Source: Bacillus sp. FJAT-27225 (GTDB lineage: Bacteria; Bacillota; Bacilli; Bacillales; Cytobacillaceae). Taken from it: a stretch of 64,000 nucleotides of DNA. The position numbers were made by a program, and so were the translations under genes. The stretch lies in the NCBI RefSeq assembly GCF_001685025.1, contig NZ_MAYU01000021.1:496001-560000 (forward strand). Reading direction: 5' to 3'. The first letter of the stretch is position 1. The number at the start of each line of letters is the position of its first letter. The notes under the pieces were generated by a model. That model was not told where the DNA came from and did no database searches. It saw only the letters and a list, made by a program, of their open reading frames with translations. This document shows, piece by piece, positions 8,263 to 16,833 of the stretch.

Positions 8263-9150
8263 TCAATAATCAGCTTGCTTTTTCTGGAATTTAAATTGAA
8301 TCAATGTCACGACAATAATCGCAATGAACAAGACAAATGAACCAGCAGCAGCATAGCCGAAATTACTGAATTCAAAACCATTTTGATAGATGAATAAAGC
8401 TACGGAAGTCGTGCCATCAAGCGGCCCACCATCGGTCATGACAAACGGCTCCTCAAAAAATTGCAGCCAGCCGATCATTGTTGTGATGGATACAAAAAAG
8501 ATCGCATAACGCAATAATGGTATTGTAATCTTGGTCAGCTGTTTCCAGCCATCCGCGCCATCAAGTTGTGCCGCTTCATAATACGACTTTGGAATTCCTT
8601 GGAGTGCTGCCAAAAAAATAATCATATTCAGGCCTATCGCCCGCCACAGCGCTAAAGCAATCAATGAAACTTTTGCCATTGTCGGATCCGTGAGCCACGG
8701 CACATCCGGTAAATTGAGCAAGTTCAATACATAATTGAACAGACCAAGATGCGGGTTATACAAGTAACTCCACACAACCGCGACCGCAACCACGTTTGTG
8801 ATTGAAGGCATATAAAAAATGACTCGAAAAGCTTTAAAAATCCGTGCTTTGCCGAAATTGATCAAAAGTGCAATGCCCAATGAGCAAAGGATGACTAAAG
8901 GAACACCGAATACAACATAAAACAATGTATTAAAGATTGATTTAATAAAGACTGGATCAGTCATAACTTCCTGATAATTCTGCAGTCCAATAAAGCTGAT
9001 TTTGGACCAGTCAGCCAAACCTGTCAGATCCATATCCGTAAAGCTGATGATTAGCGCCACGAAGATTGGCAGTATAGAAAAGGTAAGCAACAGGATCAAT
9101 GTTGGCGCTATGAAGAAATATGGAGTTTTTTGAAATGCCTTTTTGTTCAT
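8263..9150 (-). CDS. Carbohydrate ABC transporter permease, MalF type
   Basis: 295 residues with about six membrane helices; the EAA loop is KSYYEAAQLDGADGWKQLTK. Start ATG 9150 with GAAGGAAGGG seven bases upstream. It follows the binding-protein gene after a 90-base gap that carries a long perfect hairpin, and precedes the second permease by 14 bases. Forms the heterodimeric membrane channel with the MalG-type neighbour. Confidence 0.93.
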   Translation of the reverse strand: MNKKAFQKTPYFFIAPTLILLLTFSILPIFVALIISFTDMDLTGLADWSKISFIGLQNYQEVMTDPVFIKSIFNTLFYVVFGVPLVILCSLGIALLINFGKARIFKAFRVIFYMPSITNVVAVAVVWSYLYNPHLGLFNYVLNLLNLPDVPWLTDPTMAKVSLIALALWRAIGLNMIIFLAALQGIPKSYYEAAQLDGADGWKQLTKITIPLLRYAIFFVSITTMIGWLQFFEEPFVMTDGGPLDGTTSVALFIYQNGFEFSNFGYAAAGSFVLFIAIIVVTLIQFKFQKKQADY

Positions 9151-9188
9151 GGTAAGTCCCTTCCTTCGCAGGCCTGAGATTTGTAGAG

Positions 9189-9231
9189 AATATAGTTAAC
9201 TAGCAGGCATAACCTGCTAGTTAACTATATT
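9189..9231 (-). other. Long intercistronic hairpin between binding-protein and permease genes
   Basis: AATATAGTTAACTAGCAGG (9189-9207) pairs perfectly with CCTGCTAGTTAACTATATT (9213-9231) around a 5-base loop. There is no T-run, so it is more likely to protect the upstream mRNA end and raise binding protein over permease than to stop transcription fully. Confidence 0.8.
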
Positions 9232-9240
9232 ATGGATGGA

Positions 9241-10509
9241 TTATTTACTTAAAATTTTTTCTGCTTCTTTGTTAAACTGGTCCATTTCTGTTTGAACGTC
9301 GGCACCTCCGCGGTAAATCTTTTCAAAGCTTTTCAGGAATGTCTGCGCGATTTTCTCAAATGGTTTAATTACAGGCATCGGTTGGGCATTTTCAAGTTGT
9401 TCGCCAAATACCTTGTAATACTCGTTCTCTTGGAGCGATTTATCGTTCCATGCTTCTTTGTTTGCAGGCAGTGAATTCGTTATTTCAAGCCATTTAACCT
9501 GTGTTTCCGGCTTGCTCATATACGAAAGGAATTTTAATGCTGCTTCTTCATTTTTCGTGTATTCAAAAACAGACAGATTGGAGCCACCCAAAGTGGATGA
9601 ATTGTTTTCTTTTGCTGGAAGAACCGCAGTTGCCCATTTACCTTCAAGGTCTGGCGTCTGGTCATTAATGATTTTTACCATCCATGGACCGCTAATGAAC
9701 ATCGGCAGCATGCCTTCCTTAAATGCCGGTATAATATCTACACCGAGGTCTATAGGAGCAGAACCATCTTTAAAGAACCCATTCAAATACTCAACAGCCT
9801 CAACGAACTCTTTTTCATTGAATAAAGGCTTATTCCCTTCAATAAGCTGGGAGCCATTCTGCCGAGCTAACATAAATGCAAGGCTTTGTTCGTTTGTATC
9901 AATGCTGATTCCGTATTTATCTTTGCCACGCTCGCTCAATTTTTTAGCAGCGTCCTTAAGCTCATCCCATGTTTTAGGGGCTTCACTGTAACCTGCTTCT
10001 TCAAGAAGATCCGTACGGTAGTATAGAACACGTGTGTCAACATACCATGGTACACCTGCGATGATATCCTCGTATTTTGTTGTTTCTACTGAACCATCGT
10101 AAAAATTCTCAGTAGCTAGCTCAGGATATTCTTCAAGATGTGGTGTTAAGTCCTTCAAAGCACCCGCATCAGCAAACTCTGGAATCCATGTAGTACCCAT
10201 TTGGACTACATCTGGCCCCTTTTTGGATGCTACTGCAGTCAATAGTTTATCATGAGCTTTATCCCATGGAATTGCTTGAACTTTTACCTCAATACCTTCA
10301 TTTTCTTTTTCAAACTGTTCAGCAATTTTTGGAAGGGATTTTGCCTCTTCTCCCATTCCCCAAACGTTGATTGTTGTTTTTGCGTCTCCTCCGCTCTTTG
10401 ATGAAGAATCGGATGAACATCCCGCTAAAACACCAGACAGTGCTAAAGTACCCGTTATTACTGCAACAGCCATTTTCTTGTTTAAGACATTCATAATTTT
10501 AAAGTTCAT
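9241..10509 (-). CDS. Sugar-binding lipoprotein of ABC importer (sophoro-oligosaccharide predicted)
   Basis: Extracellular solute-binding protein, family 1, 422 residues. Lipoprotein signal with lipobox LAGC (Cys31), followed by a Ser/Gly linker. Start ATG 10509 has GGAGGAG eight bases upstream. Conserved region VWGMGEEAKSLPKIAEQFEKENEG at the mature N-terminus, and the typical MFISGPWMVKI and NLSVFEYTKNEEAALKFLSYM segments. First gene of the importer operon, divergent from the GH3 gene across a 403-base control region. In Listeria innocua the equivalent gene next to the oligoglucan phosphorylase encodes a sophoro-oligosaccharide-binding protein; the substrate here is inferred from that context. 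Confidence 0.92.
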   Translation of the reverse strand: MNFKIMNVLNKKMAVAVITGTLALSGVLAGCSSDSSSKSGGDAKTTINVWGMGEEAKSLPKIAEQFEKENEGIEVKVQAIPWDKAHDKLLTAVASKKGPDVVQMGTTWIPEFADAGALKDLTPHLEEYPELATENFYDGSVETTKYEDIIAGVPWYVDTRVLYYRTDLLEEAGYSEAPKTWDELKDAAKKLSERGKDKYGISIDTNEQSLAFMLARQNGSQLIEGNKPLFNEKEFVEAVEYLNGFFKDGSAPIDLGVDIIPAFKEGMLPMFISGPWMVKIINDQTPDLEGKWATAVLPAKENNSSTLGGSNLSVFEYTKNEEAALKFLSYMSKPETQVKWLEITNSLPANKEAWNDKSLQENEYYKVFGEQLENAQPMPVIKPFEKIAQTFLKSFEKIYRGGADVQTEMDQFNKEAEKILSK

Positions 10510-10664
10510 TTGGTTTTCTCCTCCGAGAGTTCATTATGAATCGAATAACATTTGTTTTTCCCTTGCCTCTTTTTGCTAGTGTTCGGCAAAAATTTTAACA
10601 TTGTAATGAAAATCATAACAATCTAAAACGAATAAGGTCTAGTAGAGTGACTACCTCCTTTTAG

Positions 10665-10676
10665 CGAAACGTTTCG
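10665..10676. promoter_or_regulatory. LacI-type operator before the importer operon
   Basis: Perfect 12-base palindrome CGAAACGTTTCG, about 155 bases before the binding-protein start and within the divergent control region 10510-10912. Confidence 0.75.
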
Positions 10677-10699
10677 ATAACTGGATTATAGGCTATAAG

Positions 10700-10711
10700 G
10701 AAAACGTTTTC
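10700..10711. promoter_or_regulatory. CRE-like palindrome in the divergent control region
   Basis: GAAAACGTTTTC, a perfect palindrome 24 bases from the preceding operator. It fits a CcpA cre (TGAAAACGTTTTCA type, first base differs) as well as a variant of the local LacI site. Confidence 0.55.
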
Positions 10712-10877
10712 AAGTATAAACTTTTATTTTTTTGCAGAATACAAGACTTTTTTTATGCTTAAAATGTATAGAACTATAGTTTTCGGCTTGATAGGATAGC
10801 CAAAACGAGGTGAAAGAAGCCTGTAATCAATTGACTCTAGGAAAGAAAGCGCTTATAATCCATAACTAGAAGCAATC

Positions 10878-10887
10878 GAAACGTTTC
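10878..10887. promoter_or_regulatory. LacI-type operator before the GH3 gene
   Basis: ATCGAAACGTTTCTAC with core GAAACGTTTC, ending 25 bases before the GH3 start; a repressor here would block the start of the transcript. Confidence 0.72.
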
Positions 10888-10912
10888 TACAACAAGGAGA
10901 TGGAGGTTCAAA

Positions 10913-13078
10913 ATGACCACGCAAAAGCTTAAATCCTTGCTTAATAAAATGACATTAGATGAAAAAATTTCACAGCTACTTCAATTGGCAACTCCTTTTT
11001 TTGAAGGATCCGACAATGAAGGCCAGATTACCGGACCTTTAGCTGGAATGAATATTTCTGATGATGTTATACGAAACAGTGGCTCCGTACTAGGTGCCTC
11101 GGGTGCTAAGGAAATTACTACTATTCAAAAAGCTCATTTAACGAAGAACCGTCTCGGTATTCCTCTATTATTTATGGCAGATGTAATCCACGGCTATAAG
11201 ACTATTTTTCCGGTGCCATTGGCAATTAGCTGTTCCTGGGATTTGGAAATGGCAGAAAAAAGTGCTGAAATTGCAGCAAAAGAAGCCGCTGTCTCAGGAG
11301 TACATGTAACATTTGCCCCAATGGTGGATTTAGTCCGCGATCCTCGGTGGGGCAGGGTGATGGAATCAACAGGTGAGGATCCTTATTTAAATAGCCAGTT
11401 TGCCAGAGCGTTCGTCCGCGGGTTCCAAGGTACAGATTTGCAAAATGATGTGAATCGCGTGGCAGCATGTGTTAAGCATTTTGCTGCTTACGGTGCCCCA
11501 GAAGGTGGACGGGATTACAATACAGTTAATATGTCGGAGAGGCAGCTGCGTGAATCGTATTTGCCTGCCTACAAAGCAGCCCTTGATGAGGGCTGTGAAA
11601 TGGTGATGACGGCTTTTAACACTGTAGATGGCATACCAGCCACTGGAAACAAAACACTTATGCGGGAACTTCTTCGTGGTGAATGGAAGTTTGATGGAGT
11701 TCTAATTTCAGACTGGGGTGCAGTGAAGGAATTGATTCCCCATGGAGTTGCAGAAGATGAGGCCGAGGCTGCTGAAAAAGCGATACTGGCTGGTGTCGAT
11801 ATTGAAATGATGACAGCATGCTACCCTAACCATTTAAAACAATTAGTAGAAAGCGGCAAGGTGGACGAGAGCTTAATAGATGAAGCTGTACTAAGAATTC
11901 TGAGATTAAAAGATAAATTGGGACTATTCGAAAACCCTTTCCGCGGCGCCAATGAAAATCTGGAACAGGAGCTTATCCTGAGTTCCGAGCATCGCCACGC
12001 AGCCCGTGAACTTGCTTTAAAATCTTGTGTTCTATTAAAAAATAGCGGTGTCCTTCCATTACCAAGAGATAAGAAAATCGCTGTAGTTGGTCCTTTCTCT
12101 CAAAATGACGATATTCTAGGGCCATGGTCATGGCTTGGTTCAAAGGAAGAAGCCGTTAAATTATATGAGGGTCTTGAACAAAAAGTCGGTCCTTCCCTTC
12201 TCGTTACGGCAAAAGGATGCGATATTGAAGCAGGTAGCGAGGACCAGTTAAATGAAGCAATGAGTGCAGCGAATGATGCAGATTTCATCATCCTAGCTCT
12301 TGGAGAGGCTTCGGAAATGAGCGGTGAGGCCGGCTGCCGTGCAGATATCCGCCTGCCTCAGGTTCAATTGCAATTGGTGAAAAAAATAAAACAGCTTGGG
12401 AAACCTATGGTGGCAGTGCTGTTTAACGGCCGCCCGCTTGATTTACATGGCGTGTTTGAACAGGCCGATGCGATTTTGGAAGCTTGGTATCCGGGGACTG
12501 AAGGTGGAAACGCTATTGCCGATATCCTGTTTGGCGATTATAACCCTTCTGGAAAACTATCAATGTCTTTCCCTTTTTCTGCTGGGCAAATACCGGTTTA
12601 CTACAATTCCTTTAATACCGGGCGCCCCAAGGGCGCACCTGATGCCCAGGAACGTTATGTTTCGCAGTACCTTGATATCCCGAATGAGCCGCTGCTTCCT
12701 TTTGGATTCGGTTTAAGCTTTACTACCTTTGATTACAGTGTACCAAAATTGTCTTCGAACCAATTAACCATGGAAAAGCCTCTAACTATTTCAACAGAAG
12801 TTAAAAACACTGGCGATCTAGCTGGAGAGGAAATTGTTCAACTGTACATCCGCGATCTTTCCGGTGAAGTCGTCCGTCCAGTAAAGGAATTGAAAGATTT
12901 CAAGAAAGTATTTTTAAAGCCAGGCGAAAAAGCGGAAGTTTCTTTTACTATTGCAGAGGAGCAGCTCCGCTACTATCATTCCAACTTGGAATATAAAAGT
13001 GACAATGGCAAATTCCATGCTTTTATAGGGCCGAACAGCCGGGATGGGAAAGCAATTCCATTTGAATTGATTAAATAA
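10913..13078 (+). CDS. GH3 beta-glucosidase (sophorose-type, intracellular)
   Basis: 721 residues, no signal peptide. Domains: GH3 N-terminal barrel about 1-330 with KHF (188-190) and the nucleophile Asp267 in GVLISDWGA; GH3 C-terminal sandwich about 370-580 with LGEASEMSGEAGCRAD, which probably carries the acid/base Glu; fibronectin-III-like tail about 640-715. ATG 10913 follows an AAGGAGATGGAGG ribosome site. The gene lies directly before the oligoglucan phosphorylase, the same pairing as the Listeria innocua sophorose-preferring beta-glucosidase and 1,2-beta-oligoglucan phosphorylase. Expected role: cut imported sophorose to glucose. Preceded by the LacI-type operator at 10878. Confidence 0.9.
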   Translation: MTTQKLKSLLNKMTLDEKISQLLQLATPFFEGSDNEGQITGPLAGMNISDDVIRNSGSVLGASGAKEITTIQKAHLTKNRLGIPLLFMADVIHGYKTIFPVPLAISCSWDLEMAEKSAEIAAKEAAVSGVHVTFAPMVDLVRDPRWGRVMESTGEDPYLNSQFARAFVRGFQGTDLQNDVNRVAACVKHFAAYGAPEGGRDYNTVNMSERQLRESYLPAYKAALDEGCEMVMTAFNTVDGIPATGNKTLMRELLRGEWKFDGVLISDWGAVKELIPHGVAEDEAEAAEKAILAGVDIEMMTACYPNHLKQLVESGKVDESLIDEAVLRILRLKDKLGLFENPFRGANENLEQELILSSEHRHAARELALKSCVLLKNSGVLPLPRDKKIAVVGPFSQNDDILGPWSWLGSKEEAVKLYEGLEQKVGPSLLVTAKGCDIEAGSEDQLNEAMSAANDADFIILALGEASEMSGEAGCRADIRLPQVQLQLVKKIKQLGKPMVAVLFNGRPLDLHGVFEQADAILEAWYPGTEGGNAIADILFGDYNPSGKLSMSFPFSAGQIPVYYNSFNTGRPKGAPDAQERYVSQYLDIPNEPLLPFGFGLSFTTFDYSVPKLSSNQLTMEKPLTISTEVKNTGDLAGEEIVQLYIRDLSGEVVRPVKELKDFKKVFLKPGEKAEVSFTIAEEQLRYYHSNLEYKSDNGKFHAFIGPNSRDGKAIPFELIK

Positions 13079-13212
13079 GAAAATAGGAATCTTCGATTAG
13101 TGAGAATCGATTTAACCGCAACAAAGGTTAAGTTTCCGTGTGTAGCTTGGTTAGTTTTTATATCTCAGAGTATTTGGTGAAATCGATTAAGGACAAAAAG
13201 AAAGACTATTAG

Positions 13213-13399
13213 GATTGAAGCGGAAGGCGCGAAGACTCGTTCGAAAATGCAAAAAGCGCATTTTCTCCTGCGATGCTATTTCTGGGAAGCTTATCAACGT
13301 CCTGGCGGGAAAAAAGGCCAGTGGGAGACCCCACAGGCGCTTGCGCCGAGGAGGCTCCCAGGCCGCCCGCGGAAAGCGAAGCGCCTGAAGTGGAAATCC
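13213..13399 (+). repeat. Bacillaceae TIR-type repeat element, copy 1 (with internal insertion)
   Basis: Begins GATTGAAGCGGAAGGCGCGA and ends GCGAAGCGCCTGAAGTGGAA; ends are imperfect inverted repeats. The core (GTGGGAGACCCCACAGGCGC, GAGGAGGCTCCCAGG) matches the copy at 39827-39955 in reverse orientation. Compared with that copy it holds about 60 extra bases after GAAGACTC, including CGAAAATGC/GCGCATTTT. It fills the gap between the GH3 and GH94 genes and adds a false in-frame upstream extension to the GH94 reading frame. Confidence 0.8.
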
Positions 13400-13438
13400 G
13401 AAAAACTCGTAAAAATTCCAGGAAAGAAGAGGACTGAA

Positions 13439-16400
13439 ATGACCAAATCCATGTTTTCAATTGAATCTGGTGATTTGAAATTCACCTTTTTAAATAGTGG
13501 CGATATTTATAAGATAGAAAATAAGAAAACGTTAATCAACCACTGGTTATCAAATCCAATTGACGGTTCCTTGAATAATCTATTCTTACGCGTCCACACC
13601 AAATCCGGAATTGAAGTTTATCCGCTGCTTGGTGTGAAATCCGGCAGCAGGGTATCACATGGTGGCAAAAGAGTGGTTTGGAAAGGGAAAGCCGGCCAAA
13701 TCGACTATCAGGTAACATTTACTCTTAGCAATCAAAAAATCTGGTTTTGGACTGTAACTGCTGAAGGTAACGGACAGGAAATCGATATTATTTATGGACA
13801 AGACCTTGGACTCGCGGATGAGGCAGCTGTCAGGACAAACGAAGCGTATATGTCACAATATATCGACCATACCACTTATAACGATTACCAATATGGATTT
13901 GTTGTTTGTTCCAGGCAAAATCAGCCACAAGATGGAGCTTTCCCGTATCTTCAGCAAGGCTCGCTTACAAAAGCAAGCGGATTTTCAACAGATGGATTCC
14001 AATTTTTCGGCTTATCCTATAAGGAAACCAATAAGCCTGAAGTTCTGTTAAAAGATCAGCTAGCCAACGAAATCTATCAATACGAATTTGCATACACAGC
14101 TTTGCAATCTGAACGCGTACATCTTTCAGGAAAAACAGAGTTTGTTTTTTATGGACTTTTTAATGAGAACCATAAAGACCCGGTTTCTTCATTAGAATTC
14201 AAAGAGGAACTAATGCAGGCATGGGAGCAGGTGCAAACAGAAAAATCTGGTTCTTTAGAAACCGAAAAACCGGTCGTCCTCTCCCCTGCTTTTGGTGAGC
14301 CTTTGACAACTATTGCAATGGCAAAGGAAGAAATTGAAGATCTCTTTCCGCATCGTCACCAGGAGGAATGGGATGGGGACACCTTGCTTTCATTCTTTAC
14401 AGATACACATGAACATGTCGTTTTAAAGGAAAAGGAAATGCTTACTGAAAGGGCACACGGGCATATCATCATATCAGGGAACCCTGTTAACAACATTGAA
14501 AATGTGTTGACTTCAACCTCATATATATATGGTATTTTCAACTCACAGCTGACAGTGGGCAATACTTCTTTTAATAAGATGCTTACAAATGCCAGGAACC
14601 ATCTGAACGTTATGAAAACATCTGGCCAAAGGATATATGTGGAAATAGATGATACCTTGCAGCTATTGGCCATGCCATCACTTTATGAAATGGGTTTCAA
14701 TTTTGCCCGTTGGTATTATAAGACCGAGGACGACCTATTTATTATTACGGTATATACGATGGTCGAGACTCCGGAACTTCAACTGCAATTCCAGGCTGTT
14801 TCCGGAAAATCATATCGAGTCCTAGTAACGAACCAGGTTTCCATGAATAACAACGAGTATGCCGCTCCTTTCCACCTCGAAAGGAATGAAAATATGATCA
14901 GCTTTTTTGCTGATGAAAAATCGGATTCAGCCAAAATTTTTCCTAAATTAAGCTATCGCCTTCAAGTGCAAGGTTCCGATTTCTCGTTGACTGACGAAAG
15001 GATATTCGGTGAATATATCGAACCATTTTCAGCCTCCCTTGCTGTACTGGACATTACTCCGGCAAGCGAATGGTCCATTGGTGTTCAAGGGCTCCTGTAT
15101 GGTGAAGAAATGCCATTCAGTGGAGGTAGCGCCGATGCTGAAATTGGCCGTTATCGCCAATTTTACGAAACGGTTATGAATGGGTTCAAGTTGAGCAGAA
15201 ACGGAGCAAGCAGTGAAGAACTTGAAAAAATGAATGCCCTCGCATGGTGGTACACACACAATATGCTGATCCACTATTCTGTTCCACACGGACTTGAACA
15301 ATATGGAGGGGCGGCATGGGGAACACGGGATGTTTGCCAAGGGCCGTCTGAATACTTCATTGCAACCCAGCAATTTGAAGCTGTCCGCAAAATATTAATA
15401 ACGGTTTATTCACACCAATATGAAGATGATGGGAACTGGCCTCAATGGTTTATGTTTGACCGGTATCATAAGATCCAGCAAGAGGAAAGCCATGGCGATA
15501 TTATAGTCTGGCCGTTAAAAGCCCTTACCGAATACTTGAGTTCGTCACATGACTTCTCCATTCTGAATGCTGAAGTGCCTTATACAAGGCGTGGTAGCCT
15601 TGATTTTACTGACGAAAAGGAAACCATTCTCGATCATGTGAGAAAACAGATAGCTTATATTAAAAATAACTTCCTGCATGATACACATTTATCCTCTTAT
15701 GGAGATGGAGACTGGGACGATACCCTTCAGCCGGCGAATGGCCAGCTAAAGATATACATGGCAAGCAGTTGGACTGTCGCCCTGACGTATCAAACATTGA
15801 ATCAATTTTCAAAGCTAATGGAAACTTTCAATGAAAAGGAAGCAGCAGACTTAGCGGAATTGGCCAGTAAGATTAAATCGGATTTTAACCGGTATATTCT
15901 TTCATCCGAGGTTATCCCGGGATTCGTTTATATGGAAGACCCAGGGAAGATTGAGTTTATGGTTCATCCGACTGACACCAAAACAGGCATCCAATACAGG
16001 CTGTTGCCGATGACTCGTAGCATGATTGCCGATCTTCTGACTCCGGAGCAGGCAGATACTCATTACCAAGTTATTAAGGAACGGTTGTACCACCCGGACG
16101 GCGTCCGCTTGATGGATCGCCCTGCCAATTATACCGGCGGAGTGAGCACTCATTTCAAGCGGGCGGAACAAGCAGCTAACTTTGGGCGTGAAATCGGCCT
16201 CCAATATGTCCATGCCCATATTCGTTTTGTTGAGGCAATGGCCAAACTTGGTAAAGCCGAGGAAGTTTGGAAAGGCCTTCAGACTATCAATCCAATCAGA
16301 ATCCAGGACGCTGTCCCGAATGCCGAACGCCGCCAGAGCAATGCATATTTCAGCAGCTCCGATGGCAAATTCAAAACCCGATATGAAGCAAGTGAACGGT

Positions 16401-16777
16401 TCGATGAGCTTCGGGATGGTTCCGTCCCTGTGAAAGGCGGTTGGAGAATCTATTCGAGCGGCCCTGGGATTTATATGAACCAGTTAATCTCAAACTGTCT
16501 TGGAATTCGTCTTGATGGAAACGACTTAATCCTCGACCCTGTACTCCCTGCAGAACTGGACGGACTGGAGTTTACATTTAGAATTAAAGGCATACCGGTA
16601 AAGTTTATTTACAAAATTGAAGGTAACCAAGACCGCTTTGTACTAATTAACGGCAACAAGGTCGATATAGAAACACTTGAAAACCAATATCGCCGTGGCG
16701 GGTTACGTATCAACCAGTCAGAGCTTGAGAAAAAACTTAGCAACCGAGCAGAAAATACAATAGAAATTTTGATGTAA
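13439..16777 (+). CDS. 1,2-beta-oligoglucan phosphorylase, GH94
   Basis: Intracellular phosphorylase that splits sophoro-oligosaccharides with phosphate to glucose 1-phosphate and a shorter oligomer. ATG 13439 (MTKSMFSIESGDLKF) with AAGAGGA upstream; the open frame continues back to 13247 but that part is the repeat element. 1112 residues, matching the long (~1100-residue) oligoglucan-phosphorylase subgroup of GH94. N-terminal beta-sandwich about 1-300, helical barrel about 570-1030 with GDGDWDD at 755-761 holding the general-acid Asp candidate, and C-terminal part with GSGPGIY-like motif SSGPGIYMNQLISNCLG. Between GH3 and GH13 genes; a terminator follows. Confidence 0.9.
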   Translation: MTKSMFSIESGDLKFTFLNSGDIYKIENKKTLINHWLSNPIDGSLNNLFLRVHTKSGIEVYPLLGVKSGSRVSHGGKRVVWKGKAGQIDYQVTFTLSNQKIWFWTVTAEGNGQEIDIIYGQDLGLADEAAVRTNEAYMSQYIDHTTYNDYQYGFVVCSRQNQPQDGAFPYLQQGSLTKASGFSTDGFQFFGLSYKETNKPEVLLKDQLANEIYQYEFAYTALQSERVHLSGKTEFVFYGLFNENHKDPVSSLEFKEELMQAWEQVQTEKSGSLETEKPVVLSPAFGEPLTTIAMAKEEIEDLFPHRHQEEWDGDTLLSFFTDTHEHVVLKEKEMLTERAHGHIIISGNPVNNIENVLTSTSYIYGIFNSQLTVGNTSFNKMLTNARNHLNVMKTSGQRIYVEIDDTLQLLAMPSLYEMGFNFARWYYKTEDDLFIITVYTMVETPELQLQFQAVSGKSYRVLVTNQVSMNNNEYAAPFHLERNENMISFFADEKSDSAKIFPKLSYRLQVQGSDFSLTDERIFGEYIEPFSASLAVLDITPASEWSIGVQGLLYGEEMPFSGGSADAEIGRYRQFYETVMNGFKLSRNGASSEELEKMNALAWWYTHNMLIHYSVPHGLEQYGGAAWGTRDVCQGPSEYFIATQQFEAVRKILITVYSHQYEDDGNWPQWFMFDRYHKIQQEESHGDIIVWPLKALTEYLSSSHDFSILNAEVPYTRRGSLDFTDEKETILDHVRKQIAYIKNNFLHDTHLSSYGDGDWDDTLQPANGQLKIYMASSWTVALTYQTLNQFSKLMETFNEKEAADLAELASKIKSDFNRYILSSEVIPGFVYMEDPGKIEFMVHPTDTKTGIQYRLLPMTRSMIADLLTPEQADTHYQVIKERLYHPDGVRLMDRPANYTGGVSTHFKRAEQAANFGREIGLQYVHAHIRFVEAMAKLGKAEEVWKGLQTINPIRIQDAVPNAERRQSNAYFSSSDGKFKTRYEASERFDELRDGSVPVKGGWRIYSSGPGIYMNQLISNCLGIRLDGNDLILDPVLPAELDGLEFTFRIKGIPVKFIYKIEGNQDRFVLINGNKVDIETLENQYRRGGLRINQSELEKKLSNRAENTIEILM

Positions 16778-16785
16778 TGATCCAG

Positions 16786-16817
16786 ATCAGCGGTCCGTTT
16801 TGGATCGCTGATTTTTC
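16786..16817 (+). terminator. Terminator after the phosphorylase gene
   Basis: ATCAGCGGTCC (16786-16796) pairs with GGATCGCTGAT (16802-16812), one mismatch pair, then TTTTTCTC. It sits 9 bases after the stop and just before the ribosome site of the next gene, so it may be leaky. Confidence 0.8.
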
Positions 16818-16833
16818 TCAAAGGAGAGGAAAA

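Noticed and set aside
13247-13438. N-terminal extension of the GH94 reading frame
   Set aside because: It is translated repeat element; the start at 13439 has its own ribosome site and gives the family length.
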